Counted from the first letter of the stretch, positions 11,380 to 21,241 are shown. The stretch: DNA of 64,000 bases from Closterium sp. Naga37s-1 (GCA_947471745.1 CANJKZ010000011.1:620001-684000); one strand, 5' to 3'. Numbers and translations are program-made. The notes: generated by a model from the sequence alone, not told the origin.

Positions 11380-12140
11380 ATATCGACTCAGCGAGCTGAG
11401 CTCCACGCGTTGCTGTTGGGGGACGTGTTGGGGGTGGCGGACAGTGGGCGAGAGGTGTTGAGGGTGGCGGTAGGTAATCTGCAGCGCCACCCGCTGCCCA
11501 CCTCCTCTTCTCTCTCCCTGCAGCACCTGTCGCTGTGTGGGGGGGGGGGGGAGGGGGGGGGGGGGGGGGGGTGGAGGGGTTGAGGGGGTGACGGGAGCGT
11601 GGTTTCAGCACCAGCCGCCACTTCTCCTCCCTCTCCCTGCTGTGCTTCCCGCAGGGTGTGGGGTGGGGGGAGGGGGGGGGAGGGTGTGGGGGTGGCGGGC
11701 AATGCCCTAGATATCAGACTTTTTACTCTGATTCAGAGTCCGTTCATACCTTTTTTTGGTACCTAGGCTGAACTCAAAGTTTTTTTTTAATGTACCTTGT
11801 CTGATTTTTCAGAGTTTTATTTTATGAGTGTAGGCTGAGCCCTCAGCCTTGTATCGGGGGTGCACACTGAATCCGGCAATACAGGGATTTCCGCCAGCCT
11901 GTAGGATTACCGGTAACACTGTCAATCACGGGTGGGAAATCAAGTTTCCCCCGCGAGGCCCCGCACTGTCGCGTTGGTACAGCAAAGCGGCCAATCAGGG
12001 CTTGCGCAGCTGGCAGCGTTGGCAAGAATCGTTGCCAACGCATGGCTCTCAGTCTCAGCGCGCTACGCCTCGTACGGCACCACAAACTTCCACCCCACCC
12101 CACCTTCCCTGCAAACACGACCGCTCTGCTCCAAGAGACT
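11380..12140. other. non-coding stretch with long G run
   Basis: No supported gene. It contains a nearly pure G run at about 11537-11571 and C-rich/G-rich simple sequence up to about 11700, similar in texture to the interior of the non-autonomous element (42880-45440). From 11700 it is AT-richer with homopolymer T tracts. No LTR or coding motif was recognised. Confidence 0.5.
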
Positions 12141-12484
12141 GTCAGAATCCCAACCACTAGACCATTGGGATAAAATGGCTTGTTAAGTAGCGGGTCAGTG
12201 CGCCCATAACCCCCCAGGCCAACATGCTTGCAAACCTTCCCTAGGATCAATCGGAGATCACCAGTGGACCTCTGACACCCCCCCGCACTGGGATGCCCGA
12301 AGTGCACACACTGGGATTCGAACCCGAGACCTTCGCTCTGATACAATGTCAGAATCCCAACCACTAGACCATTGGGATAAAATGGCTTGTTAAGTAGCGG
12401 GTCAGTGCGCCCATAACCCCCCAGGCCAACATGCCTGTAACCCTTCCCTAGGATCAATCGGGGATCACCAGTGGACCTCTGACA
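12141..12484 (-). repeat. tRNA-derived SINE-like repeat, tandem dimer
   Basis: A 137-bp sequence at 12141-12277 recurs at 12348-12484 (offset 207). Between and overlapping them on the minus strand is a tRNA-like head: TGGTCTAGTGGTT (A box, 12371-12359) and GGTTCGAATCC (B box, 12324-12314). A 5-bp anticodon-type stem TCTGA/TCAGA encloses a 7-nt loop. The acceptor ends do not pair well and position 33 is not T, so a working tRNA is unlikely. The A and B boxes are the internal RNA polymerase III promoter of tRNA-derived SINEs. The tail contains GATCCTAGGGAAGG. Confidence 0.7.
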
Positions 12485-12968
12485 GAGACAGGGAGCCTTC
12501 AAGGGCTCGGAAGGAGGCTCTAGAGGTTGAGCGTGCTCCTGTAGAGGTTCAGACTCTGACTCAGATATGTGACATGTTTTATGAAAGTTTTACAGCTAAC
12601 TCTGAAAATTCAGCCTAAAAAACATTGAGTTGTCTGATTTTTCAGCCTAAAATTTTGGGGCCACGCTAACAGGGGTGCACGCTGATCGATCAGCGTGCCT
12701 CAAAACGAATCTAGGGGCCTGGTGGCGGGTATGACCAGGCAGCTGCCCCTCCGCCTCTCACTCTCTCCGCCTCTCACTCTCTCCTCAATCTCCCTGCGCC
12801 CTGGTAACTTAGAGCAAGGAGGTCCCATTTATTGACAAGGAGTACTATACCTTTTTATATCGCTGCGCTAGAGTAATTAATAAGACAAATGTCCTGTGAT
12901 TCTAAGCCTCGTTCAGCTTCAATCATAATCAAGCAAACATCCAAATCTTGTGAAGCTTTTGAGGCACA
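12485..12968. other. non-coding stretch
   Basis: No gene seen. It holds T-rich tracts, a CTCTC-rich patch near 12750-12795, and a segment around 12700-12735 (CCTCAAAACGAATCTA) that resembles 30043-30075 beyond the hAT remnant. Copy A of the segmental duplication begins at the end of this stretch. Confidence 0.45.
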
Positions 12969-13591
12969 GCCTAAGGGCAGAGGGGGGTCTGGGTCGCTGG
13001 TCGCGGGTCTTGGGTCGCGGGTCGCTGGTCACGTGTACGGGCGACGGGTGACAGGGCGCCAGGGGGTCGCGAGGCTAGGGGCGACGGGTCGACTGGCCGC
13101 GGGGCCGGGACCTACGCTAGGAGCGACGGGGCCGCGAGGCCAAGTACGAAGGGGCCGGGGGGCCGTGAGCGACGGGGCCTAGGGGCCGGGAACGACGGGG
13201 CCGCGGGGCCTAGGACCTAGGTGCGACGGGGCCGCGGGGCCAGGTACGAAGGGGCCGGGGGCCGAGAGCGACGGGGCCTAGGGGCCAGGAACGACGGGGC
13301 CGCGAGGCCTAGGACCTAGGTGCGACGGGGCTGCGGGGCCGGGGGCCGTGAGCGACGGGGCCTAGGGGCCGGGAACGACTAGGGCCGCGGGGCCGGAGGC
13401 CTAGGTGCGACGGGGCCGCGGGGCCAGAACGAAAGGCCGCGGGGCCAGAAACGAAAGGTCGCGGGGCCAAGGGGTCGGGATCGACGGGCCTAGGGACCTA
13501 GAACGACAGGCCGCGGGCGCCGGGCCTAGGGGCGCTTAAGCTCAGGAGTAAAGCAGCAGGTGGTGGGCCCAAGGAACCTACTCTGATTCCA
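12969..13591 (-). other. leader fragment of the non-autonomous LTR element, copy A
   Basis: GC-rich stretch made of irregular repeats of GGGGCCGCGGGGCC and CCTAGG-type units, matching 46027-46663. On the minus strand it follows a primer binding site GGAATCAGAG next to the LTR; the palindrome GGGCCC is at 13565-13570. No coding sequence. Confidence 0.75.
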
Positions 13592-13821
13592 TGTTGAAAT
13601 CCTAAGCACCTAGGAAACTAGGTGTAGGCTTAGGAGGCATAGGGGCCAAGCTAGAGTTGAGAGTCGAGAGGAAAGTCGAGAAGGGAAGAAGTGTTTCACT
13701 AAGAGAGAAGGTACAAGGATATAGGCAAAGCAACCAAGGTGCACCACCAAACAAGTTTAGCACTACACTAAGTCTACACTACAGGCAGTTATAGTATAAT
13801 GTATACAATTATATTCTGACA
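13592..13821 (-). repeat. 5' LTR of the non-autonomous element, copy A (230 bp)
   Basis: It starts (plus sense) TGTTGAAATCC and ends TTCTGACA, matching the LTR at 46664-46893. It is followed by ATTTG, the target duplication recorded in copy B. Confidence 0.88.
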
Positions 13822-14108
13822 ATTTGTGCACCCTCGTTCTCATTTTTTTCATTCAGATTCCAGTGTAGGCCGCCTGGCTGGCGAAGCCATGGCGGAATTG
13901 AGCGGGACGCTCCTGTACTTCCTATCTATATCTTGTAGCGGTACTCATCCTTCTTCCTATCTGTCCTTCCCTCCCCGTGCGCAGACGTGGCGACGCAGTG
14001 CAAAGAATTTTGGCAGTTCGTCTGCGACACACGCAACGAGTACGCGATCGACAATCGATACATAATCAACGCCGACCAAACGCCTCTTTGGTTGGAGATG
14101 CCAGCCAC
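13822..14108 (+). pseudogene. pogo/Tigger-like transposase remnant, copy A
   Basis: It matches the flanks of the transposase gene at 46894-48272 but lacks 1092 bp, joined between GGGACG and CTCCTG near 13910. What remains is the intron end and the exon that codes QCKEFWQFVCDTRNEY and the DDE start NADQTPLWLEM. The gene is then cut at GCCAC by the copia IV LTR, exactly as in copy B. Not functional. Confidence 0.88.
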
Positions 14109-14173
14109 TGTCAAACCTATATATAGCTTACATTGTGTAGGCTGTAGTGGGGTAGCCCATAAGGGGTACAACC
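14109..14173 (+). repeat. 5' LTR of copia IV copy A, first half
   Basis: It starts TGTCAAACCTATATATAGC. It is interrupted by copia III after GGGTACAACC and resumes at 21555; the halves together make 131 bp, the same as the LTR of copy B. Confidence 0.9.
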
Positions 14174-14305
14174 TGTCAAACATTATATATGTTGTGTTAG
14201 TTTAGGCTACAGTGGGTTAGCCTATAGGGGGTACACAATTCTAGGGTTGGGTACTTGTACTCTTTTCATTGCTAGTTCATTCATTCCTATTCAGTGATTC
14301 CAACA
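14174..14305 (+). repeat. 5' LTR of element III (132 bp)
   Basis: TGTCAAAC to CCAACA, with TG...CA ends. It is 131/132 identical to the 3' copy. The short length leaves little room for a full promoter; no clear TATA box beyond TTATATATG near 14182. Confidence 0.95.
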
Positions 14306-15259
14306 TGGTATAGAGCAGGTCCTTCCTAGGACCGAAATTTTCTAAGGGCCCACCACTACGTAACTACCTACCTACCTACCTACCCGTGCCCTAGGGCGCC
14401 TCGGCGTGTCACGCCCCTAGAGGCCCCTCTTGACGGCCCCGCGCTAGCCCCGTTCAGGCCCCGTCGGCCCCTTTAAGGCCCCGTTCAGGCCCCGCGCTAG
14501 CCCCGTTTAGGCCCCGTCGGCCCCGTTTCAGGCCCCGTCGGCCCCACGCTAGCCCCTCTCAGGCCCCGTCGACCCGCGCTAGCCCCGTTTCAGGCCCCGT
14601 CGGCCCCTTTTCAGGCCCCGTCGGCCCCGCGCTAGCCCCTCTCAGGCCCCGTCGGCCCGCGCTAGCCCCGTTTCAGGCCCCGTCGGCCCCGTTTCAGGCC
14701 CCGTCGGCCCCGCGCTAGCCCCTCTCAGGCCCCGTCGGCCCGCGCTAGCCCCGTTTCAGGCCCCGTCGGCCCGCGCTAGCCCCGTCTCAGGCCCCGTAGG
14801 CCCCGCGCTAGCCCCTCTCAGGCCCCGTCGGCCCCGCGCTACCCCCATTCAGGCCCCGATCGGGCCCGCGCTAGCCCCGTTTCAGGCCCCTTCGGCCCCG
14901 TTTCAGGCCCCGTCGGCCCCGCGCTAGCCCCGTTCAGGCCCCGTCGGCCCCTTGCAAGCCCCGCTCAGGCCCCGATCGGCCCCGCGCTCGCCCCTCTAGG
15001 GCCCCAACCGGCCCCGTGCCTACCTCGCCGACCCGTGCCCACCACCCAGAGGCCCCGGGCGGCCCGTTCCCGCCGCAGCACAAGAGGGAGAGCGGGCGGC
15101 CCGTCCCCGCCGTGACCTGAGCCGAGCCGCGCGCCCCGAGCCGAGCCGCGCCACCCAGCCGAGCCGCGACCCGACCTGAACCGAGCCGCGCCGCCCTGCC
15201 CTACCTGGTTCGTCCTACCTGCTTCTCCTACCGCTACTGCTGCTATTTCTACTGTTCCT
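14306..15259 (+). promoter_or_regulatory. primer binding site and GC-rich leader of element III
   Basis: TGGTATAGAGCAGG at 14306 directly follows the LTR and resembles the usual copia primer site for initiator Met tRNA (TGGTATCAGAGC) with one base missing. GGGCCCACC lies at 14346-14354. From about 14390 the leader is a C-rich irregular repeat built from units such as GGCCCCGTCGGCCCCGCGC followed by TAGCCCC. It has no convincing upstream reading frame. Confidence 0.75.
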
Positions 15260-18200
15260 ATGGCTAGCCCACAGGTTCTCGTGTTCGATGCTGAGGGCCG
15301 CCCTGTGAAGTTTGACACCTGGCTCGATGACCTGCACCTCTACCTACAGCTCACAGCCAAGGATGACATCTCACTGTACGATCACGCCCTAGGCCTTGTC
15401 ACTGCCCCTGCTGCTACTGCTGACAGCACTGCTCGCTCACAGTGGCAGACTCGTGATGCCCACGCTCGCTTCGCCATTCGCAACTCCCTGCTGATAGACG
15501 AACGCGAGCACTTTGGTCAGCACAAGACTGCACCGGCACTGTACACAGCTGTAGTTGCTCGCTACTCCTCACCTGCCTCTGCCGCACTAGGCCGTCTCTC
15601 CCTCCCCTACCTGTTTCCCGACCTGGCCTCCTTTCACACAGTCGCTGACCTCATCACGCACCTCCGTACTAGTGAGGCCCGCTTCCGTGCCGCCATGCCT
15701 GCTGAGTTCCTTGCCACGCACCCCCCTCCACTCTGGCTCACTCTCTATCACCTAGTCACCCGCCTCCCTGACACACTGCGTGCTGTCAGGGACCACTTCC
15801 TAGCTCGTTGCCCCACTGAGCTCACCATTGCCCTCCTCGAGAAGGAGCTACTTGCAGCTGAGGCTAGCATAGTCGCTGTAGGTGCCTCTCGTGGCGACCC
15901 CCGTACCCCGTTCTTTGAGGGGTGTTCTCCTTCCCCCCTTCTTCCCTCTGTCGCCTCTGCTGCTGCTGTCGACCTTCTTGGTACTGAGAAGGTCGGCGCT
16001 GCGTCTGCCTCGAGCGGACGCCGCAGCGGCAAGGGCAAAGGGGGCAAGGGTAGTGGCGGTGACGGCGGGGGAGGCGGCGGTGGGGGCGGTGGAGGCAGTG
16101 GGGGTGGTGGCTCGGCTGGAGGGGCGAGTGGTAGCGGTGGGGGTGGTGGCGGCAGCGGCGGGGGAGGTGGCAGGAGTGGAGGCGGCGGTTGGGGTGGCGG
16201 TGGACGAGGCGGCGGCAGGGGTTGGGGTGGTCGAGGAGGTGGCAGCGGTGGTGGTGGCCGTGGAGGCGCTGGCGGTGGCCAGGGCCAGCAGCACACTCTC
16301 TCGCCCCAGGAGGTCCGTGAGTGGTACTCTCAGTCTGGGGGTGGGGGTGGTCTTAGCTGCACGTACGTCATTCGCACTGGTGACCGCACTGGTCAGCAGT
16401 GTGGACGACCGCACGCCACACAGCGCTGCTTCTCTCGTCTCGACGACGCTTGGCGTGTTCAGTTCCCTCAGGCCACTGAGCTGCCCCGCTGGCTTGATCT
16501 CCTGAAGAAGGGGATTGATATCTATGCTCTAGACTTTGATGCTATTCTATCTGCCATGTATGTGATGTCTACTAGTGGAGAGGGTGCTGAGTACTTGTGT
16601 GTGCCGCCCGACCCGGGCATTAGGGCCAGTGCGTCTGCCGCTCCAGGTACTCACGTGTCGGCTACCCCAGGTGCTGGTGAGGCTGCTGCTCTAGGTGCTC
16701 ATGTGTCTCCCCCCCTTGGTACTGCGTCGACTGCCGCACTGCACACCTTCACACTGGACTCAGGTGCTTCTCGCTGCTTCTTTCGTGACCGCACTGCCCT
16801 TGAGCCGCTTGCTCGGCCAGTTGCTGTCTCCCTTGCTGACCCCTCTGGGGGTCCGGTCATTGCGACCTCTTCCACTGTCCTTCCCTGCCCTGCGGTCCCG
16901 TCGGGCACACTGTCAGGTCTCCACCTCCCCTCGTTCTCTACGAACTTGGTGGCAGGCTGTGCACTCCAGGACGGGGGTGTTCACCAGTTCACCCCTGCCT
17001 ACGAGCGCGTGACACACTGCACGTGTGCTCGTACGGGCCGTCACTTGGCTACCTTCACTCGGCAGCCGGGGTCTGACCTGTACACACTGACTACTGAGTC
17101 CCCTCAGGTTGCTGCGACTGCGTCCGCGTCCGCGTCAGGTCAGCTGTCCGCCCCCTGCTCGTGTCGCTCTTTGGCACACGAGACTGTCCTCTGGCACCAC
17201 CGCCTTGGCCACCCGTCTGTGCAGCGGCTTCGTGCCATGCACTCCAGGTACCTTGTCTCTGGCCTGCCCAGGGTCCTTCCTCCCCTTCCACCCTCGCCTG
17301 CTCCTACCTGTCTCCCCTGTGTCGAGGGACGGCAGCGCGCCGCTCCTCACTCCTCCTCGTTCCCCCCGACGACTGCTCCCTTGCAGACACTCCACATGGA
17401 CGTGTGGGGCCCAGCCCGCGTCCGTGGTCAGGGTCAGGAGAGGTACTTCCTGATAGTTGTTGACGACTACTCGCGCTACACCTCGGTCTTCCCCTTGCGC
17501 ACCAAGGGTGAGGTCCCTGATGTCTTGATCCCTTGGATCCGCCGAGCCCGTCTCCAGCTCAGCGAGCGTTTTCACTCGGACTTTCCTGTCCTGCGCTTGC
17601 ACTCTGACAGAGGTGGTGAGTTCTCCTCCGACCTCTTGGCAGCCTACTGTGCTGAGCACGGCATTGAGCAGTCGTTCACGCTTCCGGCTTCTCCACAGCA
17701 GAATGGGGTTGCGGAGCGCCGCATTGGCCTGGTCATGGAGGTCGCCCGTACCTCCTTGATCCATGCGGCTGCCCCCCACTTTCTGTGGCCGTTTGCGGTC
17801 CGGTACGCTGCGCATCAACTCAACCTCTGGCCCCGTGTCTCCTTGCCGGAGACCTCGCCCACGCTACTGTGGACGGGGGAGGTTGGCGATGCGTCGCGTT
17901 TCCGGGTCTGGGGGTCTCGAGCTTTTGTCCGCGATTCGTCTGCGGACAAGCTCTCCTCCCGTGCTGTTCCCTGCGTCTTCCTCGGCTTTGTCCCGGACGC
18001 GTCTGGTTGGCAGTTTTACCACGCCACCTCGCGCCGAGTCTTGCCCTCCCAGGACGTCACTTTTGACGAGTCCGTCCCCTACTACCGCCTCTTCCCCTAC
18101 CGCACTGCCCCGCTCCCCCCCCCGCCTCTCTTCCTCTCGCCAGGTGCTGCTGTTGCAGACCCCCTCCCCCCTCAGGGTGCCGCTCCCTCAGGTGTGTCTC

Positions 18201-21200
18201 AGGTAGACCCGGTTGAGCCTGTTGAGGTAGCTGTCGACTCTCGTCCTGCTGGGGGTGCTGAGCCTGGGGGTGCTGAGCCTGGGGGTGTGGAGCCTGGGGG
18301 TGTGGAGCCTGGGGGTGTGGAGCCTGGGGGTGTGGAGCTTGAGGGTGCTGAGCTTGGGGGTGTGGAGCCTCGTGGTACTGAGCTGCGGAGTCCGGAGTCT
18401 GGGGGTTCTGCGTCTGGAGGTACGAGGTCTGGGAGTCCTGCACCTGGAGGAGCCCTCTCCTCGGAGCAGCTACGTGCGTGGTACTTAGAGTACTGCAGCC
18501 TCCGGAGAGGTACCGCTCGAGCCGGACGTACTACTGGGACTGGTGCTAGTACTTCTTCTCCCGTTCGGGAGCTCCCCTCCCGCGAGCGGATCCGTGAGTG
18601 GTACGAGCGGCGCTGCACTCTTCGGAGTGGTGTGCCTCGTGTTACGAACCCCGCTGCTGTTGGAGCTGCTGCTGGTGCTGAGGACCCGGGCGTTGGAGCC
18701 GCTGCTGGTGCTGAGGACCCGGGCGTTGGAGCTGCTGCTGGTGCTGAGGACCCGGGCGTTGGAGCCGCTGCTGGTGCTGAGGACCCGGGCGTTGGAGCTG
18801 CTGCTGGTGCTGAGGACCCAGGCGTTGGAGCTACTGCTGGTGCTGAGGACCCGGGCGTTGGAGCTACCGCTGGTGCTGAGGACGTGGGCGCTGGAGCTGC
18901 TGCTGGTGCTGCGGACCCTGGTGCGAGTGTCCCTGCTGGCTCTGGTGTCGCTGCTCGGTCTCAGCCGTACTTTGTTCCGCTCCTTCAGCAGGTTCTTGGT
19001 CAGCTTCCTCCTCCTTTTCCTCCTCCCTCCTTAGAGTGTCCTCAGCCTGTCCAGCTGCAGTCGGCGTTACCGTCTGCCTCCTCTCTCCTTGGTCCTGCTC
19101 CTTACACTGGTCCGACTGGAGGTCTTACTGAGCGGCGTGAGCCTGCGTCTCGTCCTGCGTCGCCTGAGTCTCGTCCTGGGTCGCCTGTCCGCACTGCTCT
19201 CTCTAGTCGTCGAGTCCAGCGTCAGCGTCTTCCTGCTGTCCCAGGCACTCACCGGATGGCGCTTCGTCCGTCCACTGCTCCACAGCGTGTCCCACTGCCG
19301 TCTCCTCCTGCTTCCTCTCTTCCTGCTCTTCCTGACCCTGGGTCAGACTCTCTTCGTGCTACCAGTCCTGCTGTCACGCGTCTCCTCGCCACTGTTGTCA
19401 CTGACCCTTCCTTTGAGTCTGCTGCTGCGTCTGCCTTAGTTGCTGAGCTTGTCGACTTTGCTGCTCGCTGTCGTCTAGACTACGCTGCTAGCCTAGTTGC
19501 TGAGTCTGAGTCTGTCTGTCCTCCGTCCGTCGGGGGTGAGTGTGCTCTTGGCACTGACGTCCTTGAGGACAGGCAGGAGGAGTTCCAGTGCTTTGCTGCC
19601 GCTTTGCCCCATCTCGTGTCCATGCTTGTTGCCCCTGAGGGAGACCCGGATGCACCAGACATCCCGACCCCACGCTCTTACGCAGAGGCGATGGCCGGTC
19701 CCTACTCCTCTCAGTGGCAGTCAGCCATGGACACAGAGATGGCTTCCTGGAAGTCCACAGGCACCTACGTCGACGAGGTTCCCCCGCCTGGGGCGAACAT
19801 CGTCAGTGGCATGTGGATTTTCAGGGTGAAGTGGCCGCCGGGTTCTCCGCCTGTCTTCAAGGCGCGTTACGTTGCACGAGGCTTCAGTCAGCGCGAGGGA
19901 GTTGACTTCTTCCAGACCTTCTCCCCGACCCCGAAGATGACCACTCTTCGGGTTCTGCTGCACGTCGCCGCTCAGCGTGACTACGAGCTCCACTCGCTTG
20001 ACTTCAGCACTGCTTTCCTGCAGGGCAGCCTGCACGAGGAGATCTGGCTGCGCCGTCCACCTGGCTTCACTGGGTCGTTCCCTCCTGGTACCCAGTGGAG
20101 CCTCCGACGGCCAGTCTACGGTCTCCGCCAGGCGCCTCGTGAGTGGCACGACACACTGAGGACTACGCTTGCGGCTCTTGGGTTCGCGCCTTCTACTGCT
20201 GACCCGTCGCTGTTTCTACGCACCGACACCTCACTGCCGCCGTTCTACGTCCTTGTGTACGTCGACGACTTGGTCTTTGCTACTGCTGACACTGTGGCAC
20301 TCGCCCACGTGAAGTCGGAGCTGCAGAAGAGACACACGTGCACAGACCTGGGTGAACTGACAAGCTATCTTGGCTTGCGGATCACCCGGGACAGAGCACG
20401 CCGCACCATCACCTTGACTCAGTCACACATGGTGCAGCAGGTCCTTCAGCGCTTCCGCTTCACGTACTCCTCGCCTCAGCCCACTCCTCTGCCTACCGGT
20501 CACTCGCTCTCAGCTCTGCCTTCGGATGAGTCCGTAGAGCCGAGTGGCCCGTATCCAGAGCTTGTGGGTTGCCTCATGTACCTGATGACCTGCACTCGAC
20601 CAGACCTTGCATACCCTCTCAGCATTCTTGCACGCTATGTCGCTCCCGGCCGTCACCGGAAGGAGCACATGGATGCAGCTAAGAGGGTGTTGCGCTACTT
20701 GTGCAGTACGTCGGGCATGGGGCTAGTGCTTGGAGGGCGAGTCCCAGTTGTTCTCACTGGGCACTCAGACGCTTCTTGGGCAGACGACCAGGCTACTCAG
20801 CGGTCGTCTCAGGGTTACTCCTTCAGTCTTGGCTCTGGTTCTGTTTCTTGGCGTTCTACTGGCTCTTCTTCTGTTCTCAGCTCCAGTTGTGAGGCTGAGA
20901 TCTACGCCACAGCCATGGCGGCCCAGGAGCTACGCTGGCTCACCTACTTGCTGACCGACCTTGGAGAGCAGCCTCGTTCTCCTCCAGTGCTGTACGTCGA
21001 CAACAAGGCAGCCATTGCCTTGTGTGAGGAGCACAGACTGGAGCACAGAACGAAGCACATTGCTCTGCGTTACTTCCTCGCTCGAGAGCTGCAGCAGCGT
21101 GGTCAGCTTCGCCTGCGTTACGTGGCCTCTGAGGCCAACACTGCTGATGTGTTCACCAAGGCGCTTCAGCCTTGTGACCATCAGCGCTTTTGCACTCTTC

Positions 21201-21241
21201 TAGGCCTTGTGCCTACTGGACCTCACTTGCTTACTTCTTGA
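15260..21241 (+). CDS. copia gag-pol polyprotein, intact
   Basis: 1993 codons, ATG at 15260, stop TGA at 21239. It provides all proteins needed for copia retrotransposition: particle protein, protease, integrase, RT and RNase H. Seen in order: Gag N-terminal domain (about aa 1-230); a Gly-rich tract (about 255-345); motif LSPQEVREWY (347-356); a Cys/His motif C-X13-C-X3-H-X4-C (aa 367-390); protease DSGAS (500-504); integrase HHCC zinc region (HHRLGHP 646-652, Cys 684 and 687) and a DD35E core (Asp 714, Asp 783, Glu 819); a Pro/Glu/Gly repeat linker (about 985-1230) with two more LREWY-like motifs (1066 and 1105); RT with YVDD (1667-1670); RNase H with Asp 1837, Glu 1878/1880 and Asp 1914. 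Gag and Pol are in one frame, as in many plant copia elements. The Met start fits the conserved MASxxVLxFDxEGRP start of relatives. Confidence 0.96.
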   Translation: MASPQVLVFDAEGRPVKFDTWLDDLHLYLQLTAKDDISLYDHALGLVTAPAATADSTARSQWQTRDAHARFAIRNSLLIDEREHFGQHKTAPALYTAVVARYSSPASAALGRLSLPYLFPDLASFHTVADLITHLRTSEARFRAAMPAEFLATHPPPLWLTLYHLVTRLPDTLRAVRDHFLARCPTELTIALLEKELLAAEASIVAVGASRGDPRTPFFEGCSPSPLLPSVASAAAVDLLGTEKVGAASASSGRRSGKGKGGKGSGGDGGGGGGGGGGGSGGGGSAGGASGSGGGGGGSGGGGGRSGGGGWGGGGRGGGRGWGGRGGGSGGGGRGGAGGGQGQQHTLSPQEVREWYSQSGGGGGLSCTYVIRTGDRTGQQCGRPHATQRCFSRLDDAWRVQFPQATELPRWLDLLKKGIDIYALDFDAILSAMYVMSTSGEGAEYLCVPPDPGIRASASAAPGTHVSATPGAGEAAALGAHVSPPLGTASTAALHTFTLDSGASRCFFRDRTALEPLARPVAVSLADPSGGPVIATSSTVLPCPAVPSGTLSGLHLPSFSTNLVAGCALQDGGVHQFTPAYERVTHCTCARTGRHLATFTRQPGSDLYTLTTESPQVAATASASASGQLSAPCSCRSLAHETVLWHHRLGHPSVQRLRAMHSRYLVSGLPRVLPPLPPSPAPTCLPCVEGRQRAAPHSSSFPPTTAPLQTLHMDVWGPARVRGQGQERYFLIVVDDYSRYTSVFPLRTKGEVPDVLIPWIRRARLQLSERFHSDFPVLRLHSDRGGEFSSDLLAAYCAEHGIEQSFTLPASPQQNGVAERRIGLVMEVARTSLIHAAAPHFLWPFAVRYAAHQLNLWPRVSLPETSPTLLWTGEVGDASRFRVWGSRAFVRDSSADKLSSRAVPCVFLGFVPDASGWQFYHATSRRVLPSQDVTFDESVPYYRLFPYRTAPLPPPPLFLSPGAAVADPLPPQGAAPSGVSQVDPVEPVEVAVDSRPAGGAEPGGAEPGGVEPGGVEPGGVEPGGVELEGAELGGVEPRGTELRSPESGGSASGGTRSGSPAPGGALSSEQLRAWYLEYCSLRRGTARAGRTTGTGASTSSPVRELPSRERIREWYERRCTLRSGVPRVTNPAAVGAAAGAEDPGVGAAAGAEDPGVGAAAGAEDPGVGAAAGAEDPGVGAAAGAEDPGVGATAGAEDPGVGATAGAEDVGAGAAAGAADPGASVPAGSGVAARSQPYFVPLLQQVLGQLPPPFPPPSLECPQPVQLQSALPSASSLLGPAPYTGPTGGLTERREPASRPASPESRPGSPVRTALSSRRVQRQRLPAVPGTHRMALRPSTAPQRVPLPSPPASSLPALPDPGSDSLRATSPAVTRLLATVVTDPSFESAAASALVAELVDFAARCRLDYAASLVAESESVCPPSVGGECALGTDVLEDRQEEFQCFAAALPHLVSMLVAPEGDPDAPDIPTPRSYAEAMAGPYSSQWQSAMDTEMASWKSTGTYVDEVPPPGANIVSGMWIFRVKWPPGSPPVFKARYVARGFSQREGVDFFQTFSPTPKMTTLRVLLHVAAQRDYELHSLDFSTAFLQGSLHEEIWLRRPPGFTGSFPPGTQWSLRRPVYGLRQAPREWHDTLRTTLAALGFAPSTADPSLFLRTDTSLPPFYVLVYVDDLVFATADTVALAHVKSELQKRHTCTDLGELTSYLGLRITRDRARRTITLTQSHMVQQVLQRFRFTYSSPQPTPLPTGHSLSALPSDESVEPSGPYPELVGCLMYLMTCTRPDLAYPLSILARYVAPGRHRKEHMDAAKRVLRYLCSTSGMGLVLGGRVPVVLTGHSDASWADDQATQRSSQGYSFSLGSGSVSWRSTGSSSVLSSSCEAEIYATAMAAQELRWLTYLLTDLGEQPRSPPVLYVDNKAAIALCEEHRLEHRTKHIALRYFLARELQQRGQLRLRYVASEANTADVFTKALQPCDHQRFCTLLGLVPTGPHLLTS

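Noticed and set aside
12312-12377. A functional tRNA gene on the minus strand
   Set aside because: A and B boxes are present but the acceptor stem does not pair and U33 is missing; it is embedded in a duplicated repeat, so a SINE head fits better.
11849-12502. Frames of 84-219 codons around the SINE-like repeat
   Set aside because: They run through the repeated non-coding sequence on both strands and have no recognisable domain.
15748-16296. Minus-strand Pro-rich frame opposite Gag of element III
   Set aside because: Complement of the Gly-rich Gag tract; no start context or homology.
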